From positions 4,030,001 to 4,094,000 of the forward strand of contig NZ_VFPG01000001.1 in the NCBI RefSeq assembly GCF_006716565.1: DNA of 64,000 nt, given 5' to 3'. The notes under the pieces were generated by a model. It ran no database searches, was not told where the DNA came from, and was given only the letters and a program-made list of their open reading frames with translations. Position 1 is the stretch's first letter, and every line of letters starts with the position of its first letter. The position numbers and the translations under genes are program-made. Origin of the DNA: Nocardia bhagyanarayanae (lineage in GTDB: Bacteria; Actinomycetota; Actinomycetes; Mycobacteriales; Mycobacteriaceae). Of this stretch, positions 7,892 to 15,683 are shown piece after piece.

Positions 7892-9244
7892 CTATCCTTC
7901 GAACTCTCGGTCCGCCGGCCGTGGTGCGAGGTCGAGCCGCAGGCCGACGGGGATTACGGCGAAATGGAACCGGTCGTCGGGCGGTGGCACGCCCTCCGGA
8001 ATCCGGAAATCGAATGTGCGGCAAGCCATCGCGGCCACGCTCTTGACCTCGAGCATCGCCAGTCCGCGCCCCGGGCAGAACCGCGGCCCCGACCCGAACG
8101 GGATCGAGACGTCGGGGCGGTGCGCCCGGCCGTCGGCGCCGCGCAGCCACCGTTCGGGGTCGAACCGCTGCGGATCGGCGAAATTCTCCTCCTGCAGGCC
8201 CGGATACCGCACGTCGACCAGCACCCAGGTGCCCGCGGGCAGCGCGATGTCGCGCAGCACGGTGTCGTGCACGGCCTCCATGAGCAGCAGGGGAGTGGTG
8301 GGTTGCAGCCGCATCGACTCGGCGACAACGGCTTCCAGATATGGCTGACGCTCCAGCGTCGACGGAATCCTGGCGATCTCCTCCCGGATGCGTTCCTGCG
8401 CTTCGGGTTCGGCGGCCAGGTGGTAGAGCAGCCACGCCGCGGCGTTGCTCGTGGTGTCCTGTCCGGCGATCAGGATCGTCAGCGCCTCGGCGAACAGCTC
8501 GTCGTCGGTGAACGATTCCCCGCCGTCGCTGGCGAGCAGGAACGCCTCGATGAAGTTGGTCGGTTGCTCCGGCGCCGCGGTGCGCGCGCGGGCGATGACC
8601 GCGTTCACCTCGGCGCGCAGCGCGTCCAGCGCCCGGTCCAGCGCGTGGTCGGCGGGCAGCTTGACGTAGCGCCAGTACGGGAACGGAATGTTCAAGCGGC
8701 GGTTGATCATCGGGAAGACGTGTTCGAGGTGCCGCTGGATGACGTCGCCGGACTGCTCGAGGGTGTTGATGTCGTAGTCGAAGGTCAGCTTGGCGGTCAC
8801 GTCCACGGTGTAGCGGGTCAGGTCGGCGCGCACGTCCTCGGGTGGGGCCGCGAGCCAACGCCGTCGCAGCCGCTCGGTGATCTGCTCCAGCGTGGTGTGG
8901 AACCGGGTGAGATGGGCGGCGTTGAACGCGGGCATGGCCAGCCGCCTGCGCCGCCGCCACGCCTCGCCCTCGGAGGAGAACAGTCCGTTGGACCCCATCT
9001 CGCTCATGATCGACTCGATCGAGGACTGGCGCCGGTAGGTTCCGGGGCGCTGCCGCAGGACCTCCTTGCCGATCTCGGGATCGCCGACCACGACCAACCG
9101 CCTGCCCGGCATGCTCAACCGGTAGACGGGACCGTATTCCGCGCACCAGCTGTCGAGTTGCCGGTGCAGCCGCGTCGGGGTCAGTTGCGGGAGGTTGCCC
9201 AGCACCGGCCAGCCGTCTGGGCCGGGCAGATCGAGAAGCGACAT
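7892..9244 (-). CDS. Cytochrome P450 (canonical motifs)
   Basis: A 450-residue P450 beginning MSLLDLPGPDGWPVLG, with a typical proline-rich entry. The I-helix carries the canonical AGQDTT, the K-helix ESMR, and the heme loop FGSGPRFCPGRGLA. The overall pattern resembles bacterial P450s related to eukaryotic fatty-acid or sterol hydroxylases more than the camphor type. An in-frame ATG 36 codons upstream (9352) exists, but neither start has a good Shine-Dalgarno and the extension lacks a recognisable signal or anchor, so 9244 is preferred. It is the first gene of the leftward operon, divergent from the ketosynthase gene at 9550. A hydroxylase for the long-chain acyl precursor or product is the likely role. 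Confidence 0.92.
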   Translation of the reverse strand: MSLLDLPGPDGWPVLGNLPQLTPTRLHRQLDSWCAEYGPVYRLSMPGRRLVVVGDPEIGKEVLRQRPGTYRRQSSIESIMSEMGSNGLFSSEGEAWRRRRRLAMPAFNAAHLTRFHTTLEQITERLRRRWLAAPPEDVRADLTRYTVDVTAKLTFDYDINTLEQSGDVIQRHLEHVFPMINRRLNIPFPYWRYVKLPADHALDRALDALRAEVNAVIARARTAAPEQPTNFIEAFLLASDGGESFTDDELFAEALTILIAGQDTTSNAAAWLLYHLAAEPEAQERIREEIARIPSTLERQPYLEAVVAESMRLQPTTPLLLMEAVHDTVLRDIALPAGTWVLVDVRYPGLQEENFADPQRFDPERWLRGADGRAHRPDVSIPFGSGPRFCPGRGLAMLEVKSVAAMACRTFDFRIPEGVPPPDDRFHFAVIPVGLRLDLAPRPADREFEG

Positions 9245-9549
9245 CGGCGCGCGGAGCGGGACGGACACCGGTCCGAGCCTAATCACGAATCGAGCGCTCT
9301 GCGCAATCGAAATCCAGAATTCATCGCCGGAGACGATGCGCGCGCCGAACATTTGTCACGAAGGAGCAAGGCGCACACATCGATTGGTGATCCCCCTCAC
9401 TGACCGGCGGCGCAAGTGGACTGCTGTCGCGGTCTGGTCGTAGTGTCGCAACCATCCGGTCGAGCCCGGGTTTCTTTGGCCCCCTTGCTTTATCAGCGTC
9501 GCGTCGCTCCATTTCCCGTGGGAGCCGCGGCCATCGGAGGAAATCTCGT
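9245..9549. promoter_or_regulatory. Divergent promoter region between the two halves of the beta-lactone cluster
   Basis: This gene-free 305 bp separates the leftward P450 operon from the rightward ketosynthase operon and should contain both promoters. For the rightward operon, TGGACT at 9417-9422 and TAGTGT at 9441-9446 form a plausible -35/-10 pair with an 18-bp spacer, and a strong GGAGG at 9536-9540 precedes the ATG at 9550. No clear operator palindrome was recognised, and no pathway-specific regulator gene lies in the cluster. Confidence 0.45.
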
Positions 9550-10587
9550 ATGAACCGCTCTCGAATACGCGCGCTCGGGGCCGCTCTCCCCGCCGGAGAA
9601 TTCACCACCGACGAAGTGCTGAATCGCATGTCGAGCGGCGGCGAGTTCGACGTCGAACGCATTACCGGTATCGCACACCGGCATATGGTCGACCGCACCG
9701 AGGAGGACACCCTGACCCTGGGCGTCGCCGCGGCGCTCGACTGCCTGGCGGGCTCCGGATACGACCCCGCGGATCTGGACGTGATCATCTGCGGCGGCAC
9801 CACCGTGCACGACGGATTCCGCATGGTGTTCGAGCCGTCCGCCGCGGGGGAGATCGCCCGGCGCATCGGCGCGGTCAACGCCACCGGCTACGACGTCGCC
9901 AATGCCTGCGGCGGCACCATGACCGGTATCTATCTGCTGGACAACCTGATTCGTGCCGGAGTCGTCCGGACCGGCATGGTGGTGACCCCCGAGGTCATCT
10001 CGCCGGTCACCGAGGGCGCGCTCGCCGAGGCGGTGGACGCGCGCGACCCGCAGTTCGCGGCGCTGACCCTGGCCGACGCGGCCGTCGCCGTGGTGCTCGA
10101 CCGCGCCGTCGACGACGCCGAGGCCGTCCACTACATCGACATGATCACCTGCGCGGAATACTCCGGCCTGTGCATCGCGAAACCCAGCGACAGCACCGAG
10201 AACATGATCATGCTGACCGACAACCTCACCATGCAGGCCGCACCGCGGCGCGAGACCTGGGCGAAATTCCATCGCGACGTGCTCGCCAAGAAAGGAACGA
10301 CATTCGCCGAGGAGAATTTCGACTACATCGTCTTCCATCAGCTCGGTGTCGGGTTCACGGAGAAACTCGCGGAGTCGGGTAGCAAGATCCACGGCGCACC
10401 TATGCCGCCGCGGCTCGCGTGCGTCGAAAAGTATGGGAATACCGGAGCGAGTACGCATTTCCTGGTGCTGCGCGACTACCTGTCGCGCGGCCTGATTCCG
10501 GCGGGTTCGAAGATCTGTTTCGTGCCGACGGCGTCGGGAATGGTGTTCGGAGTGTTGTCGGCGACCATCGGTGAGTTGGTGAAGTAG
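9550..10587 (+). CDS. nltA: NltA/OleA-like thiolase-fold acyl-CoA condensing enzyme (catalytic subunit)
   Basis: The 345-residue protein has the FabH/OleA thiolase fold and the full Claisen triad: Cys120 in NACGGT, His263 in FHQLG and Asn297 in YGNTG. Glu95 in FEPSA occupies the position of the OleA glutamate needed for head-to-head condensation. By analogy with OleA, LstA and NltA it joins two acyl-CoAs to a 2-alkyl-3-keto acid. It is followed 3 bp later by a second, diverged ketosynthase, as in the lipstatin (lstA/lstB) and nocardiolactone (nltA/nltB) clusters where the two form a heteromer. The start is fixed by GGAGG at 9536. The symbol rests on gene order and motifs rather than an alignment search. 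Confidence 0.85.
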   Translation: MNRSRIRALGAALPAGEFTTDEVLNRMSSGGEFDVERITGIAHRHMVDRTEEDTLTLGVAAALDCLAGSGYDPADLDVIICGGTTVHDGFRMVFEPSAAGEIARRIGAVNATGYDVANACGGTMTGIYLLDNLIRAGVVRTGMVVTPEVISPVTEGALAEAVDARDPQFAALTLADAAVAVVLDRAVDDAEAVHYIDMITCAEYSGLCIAKPSDSTENMIMLTDNLTMQAAPRRETWAKFHRDVLAKKGTTFAEENFDYIVFHQLGVGFTEKLAESGSKIHGAPMPPRLACVEKYGNTGASTHFLVLRDYLSRGLIPAGSKICFVPTASGMVFGVLSATIGELVK

Positions 10588-10590
10588 ATC

Positions 10591-11502
10591 GTGGTGACCA
10601 TTCTGCGCAATTCGGCGGTGAGCGAGGACCCGGCGTTGGGCTCGATCGACCACGCGGTCGCGGCGGCGCGCGAGTGCCTTGCCGGGGCGGGCCTGTCGGC
10701 GGCGGACGTGGACGTGCTGATGAACGTCGGCGTGTACCGGGACGCAAACATCGTGGAGCCGTCCAACGCAGCGCTGATCCAACGCGAGCTCGGCATGCAC
10801 CTCGACTACGAACCCGGCTCCGCACGGCCCGGTTTCTCGCTCGACCTGCGCAACGGCGCGTGCGGCGTGCTGAACGCGCTCCAGGCCGCGAACGCGTTGC
10901 TGGCCAACGGAACCGCCGAGCACGTCCTCATCGTCGGCAGCGACGCCCACCCCGGCGGCCGGGCGGACGCGACCGACTTCCCCTATGCCACGGTGGGCGG
11001 TGCCTTTCTGGTGACGAAGGGCATCGACGCCACGACCGGGCTCGGCGCGGTGCACTTGCAGGCCGCCCCGCGGCCGGACGGCGCGCATCCCGGCGTCGCG
11101 GGCTATCTCGACCTGAAGGCGATGGGCCGCGACGGCGCGCGCACGATCACCGTCGAGGTCGCCGACGATTTCACCGAGCGCGTCATCGGCGTCGCGCGCA
11201 CGGCGGTGCGAAACTACCTCGCGAATCACCCTGAGGCCGCGGCGGATTCGACGGTGCTGGTCACCAACGATCCCGCGCCGGACTTCGCGGCCACGCTGGC
11301 CGCCGACTTCGGTTTCGCGCGCCACCACCAGGCCGACACCGGGTCGCGGAACGCCGGAAGCTCCGGTCTCATCATCGCCTACCACCAGCTGATTCGCTCC
11401 GGCGCCGTGCGCGAGGGCGACCAGCTGCTGCTCGTCGCGGGCGGATCGGGGCCGACGGCGGGCTGTGTCGGCTACCGGGTGCCCGTCGGCGGTGCCGGGT
11501 GA
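10591..11502 (+). CDS. nltB: NltB/LstB-like ketosynthase partner subunit
   Basis: A 303-residue thiolase-fold protein, about 40 residues shorter at the N-terminus than its neighbour. It retains Cys91 (NGACG), Glu56 (VEPSNA) and Asn254 (GSRNAGS), but the catalytic His position reads Asn226 (VLVTNDPAP). It therefore probably cannot perform a full Claisen cycle alone. In the related lipstatin and nocardiolactone systems such a second OleA homologue pairs with the active subunit, and a glutamate from it completes the partner's active site. It starts at GTG 10591, with an alternative GTG at 10594, and its stop overlaps the next start (GTGA), so stoichiometric co-translation is likely. Confidence 0.83.
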   Translation: MVTILRNSAVSEDPALGSIDHAVAAARECLAGAGLSAADVDVLMNVGVYRDANIVEPSNAALIQRELGMHLDYEPGSARPGFSLDLRNGACGVLNALQAANALLANGTAEHVLIVGSDAHPGGRADATDFPYATVGGAFLVTKGIDATTGLGAVHLQAAPRPDGAHPGVAGYLDLKAMGRDGARTITVEVADDFTERVIGVARTAVRNYLANHPEAAADSTVLVTNDPAPDFAATLAADFGFARHHQADTGSRNAGSSGLIIAYHQLIRSGAVREGDQLLLVAGGSGPTAGCVGYRVPVGGAG

Positions 11503-13214
11503 GGCGGGCGACCGGATACGCGGACCCGAGCGTCCTGCTCGAGCGCCGGATCGCGCAACGGGCCGACCAGCCCGCCATCAGCTACCCGACCCGCGCGGAC
11601 GCGGCGAAGGCCGACCGGGGCGCCGACCTGGGATTCGCGACCATGACCTACGCCGAGCTGGGGCGGCGCGTCCGCTCCTACGCGGCGGGCTTCGTGCGGA
11701 TCGGAATCACCAAGGGCGTCAAAGTCATTGTGCTCGTGCGCCCCGATCCGGACCTGTTCGCGGTGCTGTTCGCGCTGTTCCGGGTCGGCGCGGTGCCGGT
11801 GGTGGTGGATCCCGGCATGGGTGTGCGCCGCATGCTGCACTGCTTCCACAGCGTCGGCGCGGAAGCCTTCATCGGGATCCCCGAAGCGCACCTGGTGCGG
11901 CTGGCCGCTCGGCGCACATTCGGCTCGATTCGGGTGCACGTCACGGCGGGGCGGTCGTTCTGGGGCGGCCACAGTCTGACCGAGCTGCGCGACGAGCCGG
12001 AAACACTTGCCGCCGAACATGCTCCGGACGACCTGTTCATGATCGCGTTCACCACCGGAAGCACCGGACCGGCCAAGGGCGTCGAGTTCACGAGATCGGG
12101 TTTCGCCGCCGCCCTCGATGTCGTCGCCGAACTGCACGGCCGCCCGAACGGTTTCGTCTCGCTCACCTCGGTTCCCCTGTTCGGCCTCTTCGATCTGCTG
12201 CAAGGTGCGCACGTCGTGCTCGGCCCGGTCGACCCGGTGCGCGTATCGAAGGCGAATCCCGCGCTGCTCACGGACGTGGCGCGGTCCTTCGGCGCCACCG
12301 ACCTCACGGCCTCGCCCGCCCTGCTGGCCCGGCTCGGTGCGCATTTCGCCGAAACCGGCGAGCGACTGCCCGGCATCGCGCGGGTCATCTCCATGGGCGC
12401 ACCGGCCAATCTGGTTGCGCTGGAGCGCATCCGCTCCGCGCTCGGTGACGAGGCGAGAATCTTCACCACCTATGGCGCGACCGAGGCGCTGCCGCTGACG
12501 ACCTTGGAATGGTCCGAGCTGGACCGGACGCGCGCCGCCACCGCCGAGGGCGCGGGTGTATGCGTCGGCCGCCCACTGCCGGAAGACAGCGGCGCGACCC
12601 TGGTCCGGATCATCGGCGTCACCGACGAGCCCATCGCCGACTGGCGCGCGGACCTCGTGCTGCCCGCCGGCCGGATCGGTGAGATCGTCGCGAGCGGACC
12701 GCAGGTCAGCCGCGCCTACCATCGCAATCCCGCCGCCGATGCGCGGCACAAGATCGACGAGCGGCTGCCCGACGGCAGTGTCCGGCGCTGGCACCGCACG
12801 GGCGACCTGGCGCGCGTAGACGAATCGGGCCGCCTGTGGTTCTGCGGGCGGCTCTCCCAGCGCGTGCGGACCGCAGACGGTGACCTGTACACCGTCCGGT
12901 GCGAGCAGATCTTCAACACGCACCCGGACGTCGCCAGGACCGCACTGGTCGGCGTCGGCGCGCCGGGTGAACAGATCCCGGTGCTGTGCTTCGAGCCCGC
13001 CGCGGATCTCACCCCCGCCGAGCTCACGCGGGTGCGGCGCGAACTGTGGACCCTCGCTCAGCGCAACGCGGAGACAAGGCGCATCCGAACCTTTCTGCCG
13101 CACAGCGAGTTTCCCGTCGACATCCGGCACAACGCGAAGATCGGGCGGGAGCGGCTCGCCCGGTGGGCCGCGGATCGGCTCGGCTTCCCGCGAACGAAAG
13201 GAACGGACCGATGA
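11499..13214 (+). CDS. nltC: Beta-lactone synthetase (OleC/NltC-like, AMP-forming ANL superfamily)
   Basis: The 571-residue adenylate-forming enzyme shows the ANL motifs in order: phosphate loop AFTTGSTGPAKG (183-194), YGATEA (325-330), HRTGD followed by GRLWFCGR in the hinge region, and DIRHNAKIGRERL near the C-terminus with the late catalytic-type lysine. In the OleC, LstC and NltC group the enzyme activates a 2-alkyl-3-hydroxy acid with ATP and closes it to a beta-lactone instead of forming a CoA thioester. Assignment to this group rests on position between an OleA-like pair and an OleD-like reductase, since sequence motifs alone fit any acyl-CoA ligase. It overlaps both neighbours by 4 bp, at GTGA and ATGA. 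Confidence 0.85.
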   Translation: MRRATGYADPSVLLERRIAQRADQPAISYPTRADAAKADRGADLGFATMTYAELGRRVRSYAAGFVRIGITKGVKVIVLVRPDPDLFAVLFALFRVGAVPVVVDPGMGVRRMLHCFHSVGAEAFIGIPEAHLVRLAARRTFGSIRVHVTAGRSFWGGHSLTELRDEPETLAAEHAPDDLFMIAFTTGSTGPAKGVEFTRSGFAAALDVVAELHGRPNGFVSLTSVPLFGLFDLLQGAHVVLGPVDPVRVSKANPALLTDVARSFGATDLTASPALLARLGAHFAETGERLPGIARVISMGAPANLVALERIRSALGDEARIFTTYGATEALPLTTLEWSELDRTRAATAEGAGVCVGRPLPEDSGATLVRIIGVTDEPIADWRADLVLPAGRIGEIVASGPQVSRAYHRNPAADARHKIDERLPDGSVRRWHRTGDLARVDESGRLWFCGRLSQRVRTADGDLYTVRCEQIFNTHPDVARTALVGVGAPGEQIPVLCFEPAADLTPAELTRVRRELWTLAQRNAETRRIRTFLPHSEFPVDIRHNAKIGRERLARWAADRLGFPRTKGTDR

Positions 13215-14239
13215 AGGTTCTCGTCACCGGCGCGACCGGATTCCTCGGCAGCCACATCGTCGATGCCGCCACCGGCGCGGGCGACGAGGTGCGGGCGCTG
13301 GTCCGCGCGGGCAGCGACCTCGGCTACCTGTCGGGCGTGCCGGGCCTCGACACCGCCGTCGGCGATCTCGGCGATTTGGATTCGCTGCGGGCGGCCTGCC
13401 GGGACGTGGACGTCGTCTATCACAGCGCGGGGCTCGTTTCGGAAGTCGGTGCGCGGGAGCAGTTCTGGCGAGCGAACGTCGAGGGCACCCGCAACCTGAT
13501 CGCCGCCGCTCGCGACGCGGGCGTTTCCCGGTTCGTGTACGTCAGCAGCCCGTCGGTGGCCACCTCGTATGAGACCGACCGCTTCGGCATCGACGAGTCC
13601 GAACCCTACGTCGACGCGCCCAAGAGCCTTTATGTCGCGACGAAGGTGGTGGCCGAGCAGTACGTGCTCGCGGCCGACTCGTCCGGCTTCACCACGTGCG
13701 CGTTGCGTCCCAGGATGATCTGGGGCCCGCGCTCGGCCGGATGGATGAGCCTGCTGCTGCGCAAGCTGAAAAGCGGTCGGCTGCCCGATCTTTCGGGAGG
13801 ACGCCGGGTCATGGCGTCCATCACCTACTGCGAGCACGCGGCGGCCGCCTGTCTGCAAGCCGCCCGTTCTCCCGCGGTCGCCGGAAACGCCTATTTCCTG
13901 GCGGATCCCGAGGACATCGACCTGTGGGAGTTCGTCCGCGACCTGGCCGTCGCGCTCGATCTGACTCCGCCGACCCGCACCGTGCCCGGACCCGTGCTGG
14001 ACGCGGCGATCGCCGTCTTCGACACCATCTGGCGGCTACCCGCCGTCAAGGAGCGGTGGGCGCCGCCGCTGTCGAGCTGGACCACGGCGGCGCTCACCGT
14101 CTCCAGCACCTACGACACCTCGGCCGCCCGTAAAGATTTCGACTACAACCCAACCGTCTCCCGCGACGAGGGCCTGGCGCGCTACGTCGAGTGGGTGCGC
14201 TCGGTCGGCGGCGTCGACGCCGTGCTGGCGCGCGGCTGA
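13211..14239 (+). CDS. nltD: OleD/NltD-like NAD(P)-dependent 2-alkyl-3-keto acid reductase (extended SDR, 3-beta-HSD type)
   Basis: The 342-residue extended short-chain dehydrogenase begins MKVLVTGATGFLGSH, with the nucleotide-binding TGxxGxxG. It has YVSSPS and the catalytic pair in YVATK. Homology to 3-beta-hydroxysteroid dehydrogenases is visible, as for OleD. In the pathway it reduces the keto acid made by the ketosynthase pair to the 3-hydroxy acid that the synthetase cyclises. The ATG at 13211 overlaps the upstream TGA (ATGA); a longer in-frame reading exists but lies wholly inside the preceding gene. It completes a four-gene A-B-C-D core in the same order as the known nlt cluster. Confidence 0.87.
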   Translation: MKVLVTGATGFLGSHIVDAATGAGDEVRALVRAGSDLGYLSGVPGLDTAVGDLGDLDSLRAACRDVDVVYHSAGLVSEVGAREQFWRANVEGTRNLIAAARDAGVSRFVYVSSPSVATSYETDRFGIDESEPYVDAPKSLYVATKVVAEQYVLAADSSGFTTCALRPRMIWGPRSAGWMSLLLRKLKSGRLPDLSGGRRVMASITYCEHAAAACLQAARSPAVAGNAYFLADPEDIDLWEFVRDLAVALDLTPPTRTVPGPVLDAAIAVFDTIWRLPAVKERWAPPLSSWTTAALTVSSTYDTSAARKDFDYNPTVSRDEGLARYVEWVRSVGGVDAVLARG

Positions 14240-14263
14240 ACGGATTACGAGGAGGTCGGTCTC

Positions 14264-15658
14264 GTGACATCACTGCTGTCCACCGTGCGGGGACGCCGCG
14301 CGGGCGTCGAGTCCACGGTGCCCACCGCGCCCGGCGCGCTGCCGTTTCTGGGGCACTGGCACCGTTTCGGCAGCACACCGCACCGGTTCCTGTCCACACT
14401 GTCGGCCCATGGACCGGTGGTGCGCGTCGGAATCCCGGGTTACGAAACGTATGTCGTCACCGAACCGGAGCTGATCAGGGAGGCGTTCACCGGGCTGTCG
14501 GATCAGGGCTCGATGATCGAGCGCGCCGAATTGCTGCTCGGTGGCGGCGTCACCGTCGTCTCCGGTGCGACACACCGGCGTTCCCGCAGGCTCATCGCAC
14601 CCGCGTTCGCCAAGGCGCGAATCGCCCAGTACGCCACCGTGATGACGGCGATGGGCCGGGCGCGGGCCGACCAGTGGCGTGACGGCGCGATGCTCGCGGT
14701 GAACGAGGAGATGCACGACCTCGCGCTGCGCACCGTGGCGGGCGCGCTGTTCTCCGGTGAACTCGGCGAGATCACCGCGCGGCGCGTGCACCGGCTGTTG
14801 CCCGAGGTCATGACGCTGCTCGCGCGCCGCGTCACCCGGCCCGCGTGGCTGGACCGGCTGCCCACCCGAGGCAACCGCCGCTTCGTCGCGCTCGTCGACC
14901 AGCTCAAGGACGCCACCGCCGACATCATCGCGGCGTACCGCGCCGACCTCGCCGCCGACCCGGCCATCGACCACGGCGACCTGCTCGACACGTTGATCCG
15001 GGCCCGCGACGAGGACGGCGCTCCGCTCAGCGACAAGCACGTGCACGACGAACTGGTGAACTTCCTCGTCGGCGGCACCGAGGCCATCGGCATGACCGCC
15101 ACCTGGCTGCTCTACGAACTGGCGCGCAATCCGGAGATCGAGCGCGCCCTGCACGCCGAACTCGACGAGGTGCTCGGCGGGCGACCCGCCGAGTTCGCCG
15201 ACCTGCCCCGGTTGGACCTGACCAAGCGGCTCGTGCTGGAGACGCTGCGCCGCTACTCGCCGTGGCTCACCGTGCGGCACGTGCCCGCCGGCTATGAGCT
15301 CGGCGGGTACCCGCTGCCCGAGGGAGCGATGCTGTTCGTCTGCCCGATCGCGGTGCATCGCGATCCGGAAGTGCACGCCGACCCGGACCGGTTCGACCCC
15401 GATCGCTGGCTGCCCGAGGCGACGGCCGGGATGTCGCGCGGCGCGCACATCCCGTTCGGCATGGGCGCGCGGCAGTGTCCCGGCAACGTGTTCGCGCTGA
15501 CCCAGGTGGCGTTGCAGATCGCCACCTTGTGCGGGCGCTGGCGGCTGCGGCTGGAGCCGGGATTCACGGCCCGCGAGACCGTCATCGGCGCGCTGGTCCA
15601 TCCGAAGAGCCTGCCGATGCGAGTCGAAGCTCGTCGCGTGCCAGGTGCCGAAGGATGA
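14264..15658 (+). CDS. Cytochrome P450 with Thr-to-Ala I-helix change
   Basis: A 464-residue P450 starting at GTG 14264 behind GAGGAGG, 24 bp after the reductase and in the same operon. The K-helix ExxR is ETLR, and the heme loop is FGMGARQCPGN. The I-helix reads GGTEAI at 270-275: the acid is kept (Glu273), but the conserved Thr that stabilises the oxygen complex is Ala274. P450s lacking this Thr can still hydroxylate, sometimes with substrate hydroxyl assistance, or do unusual chemistry. It may oxidise the long alkyl chain of the beta-lactone precursor, or the lactone itself; the substrate is unknown. Confidence 0.92.
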   Translation: MTSLLSTVRGRRAGVESTVPTAPGALPFLGHWHRFGSTPHRFLSTLSAHGPVVRVGIPGYETYVVTEPELIREAFTGLSDQGSMIERAELLLGGGVTVVSGATHRRSRRLIAPAFAKARIAQYATVMTAMGRARADQWRDGAMLAVNEEMHDLALRTVAGALFSGELGEITARRVHRLLPEVMTLLARRVTRPAWLDRLPTRGNRRFVALVDQLKDATADIIAAYRADLAADPAIDHGDLLDTLIRARDEDGAPLSDKHVHDELVNFLVGGTEAIGMTATWLLYELARNPEIERALHAELDEVLGGRPAEFADLPRLDLTKRLVLETLRRYSPWLTVRHVPAGYELGGYPLPEGAMLFVCPIAVHRDPEVHADPDRFDPDRWLPEATAGMSRGAHIPFGMGARQCPGNVFALTQVALQIATLCGRWRLRLEPGFTARETVIGALVHPKSLPMRVEARRVPGAEG

Positions 15659-15683
15659 CAGGCGCCGATCGGAAGGGTGTGCG

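Noticed and set aside
12986..13210. N-terminal extension of the OleD-like reductase
   Set aside because: The extension lies entirely within the preceding ligase gene; ATG 13211 starts exactly at the conserved Rossmann fold and overlaps the upstream stop.
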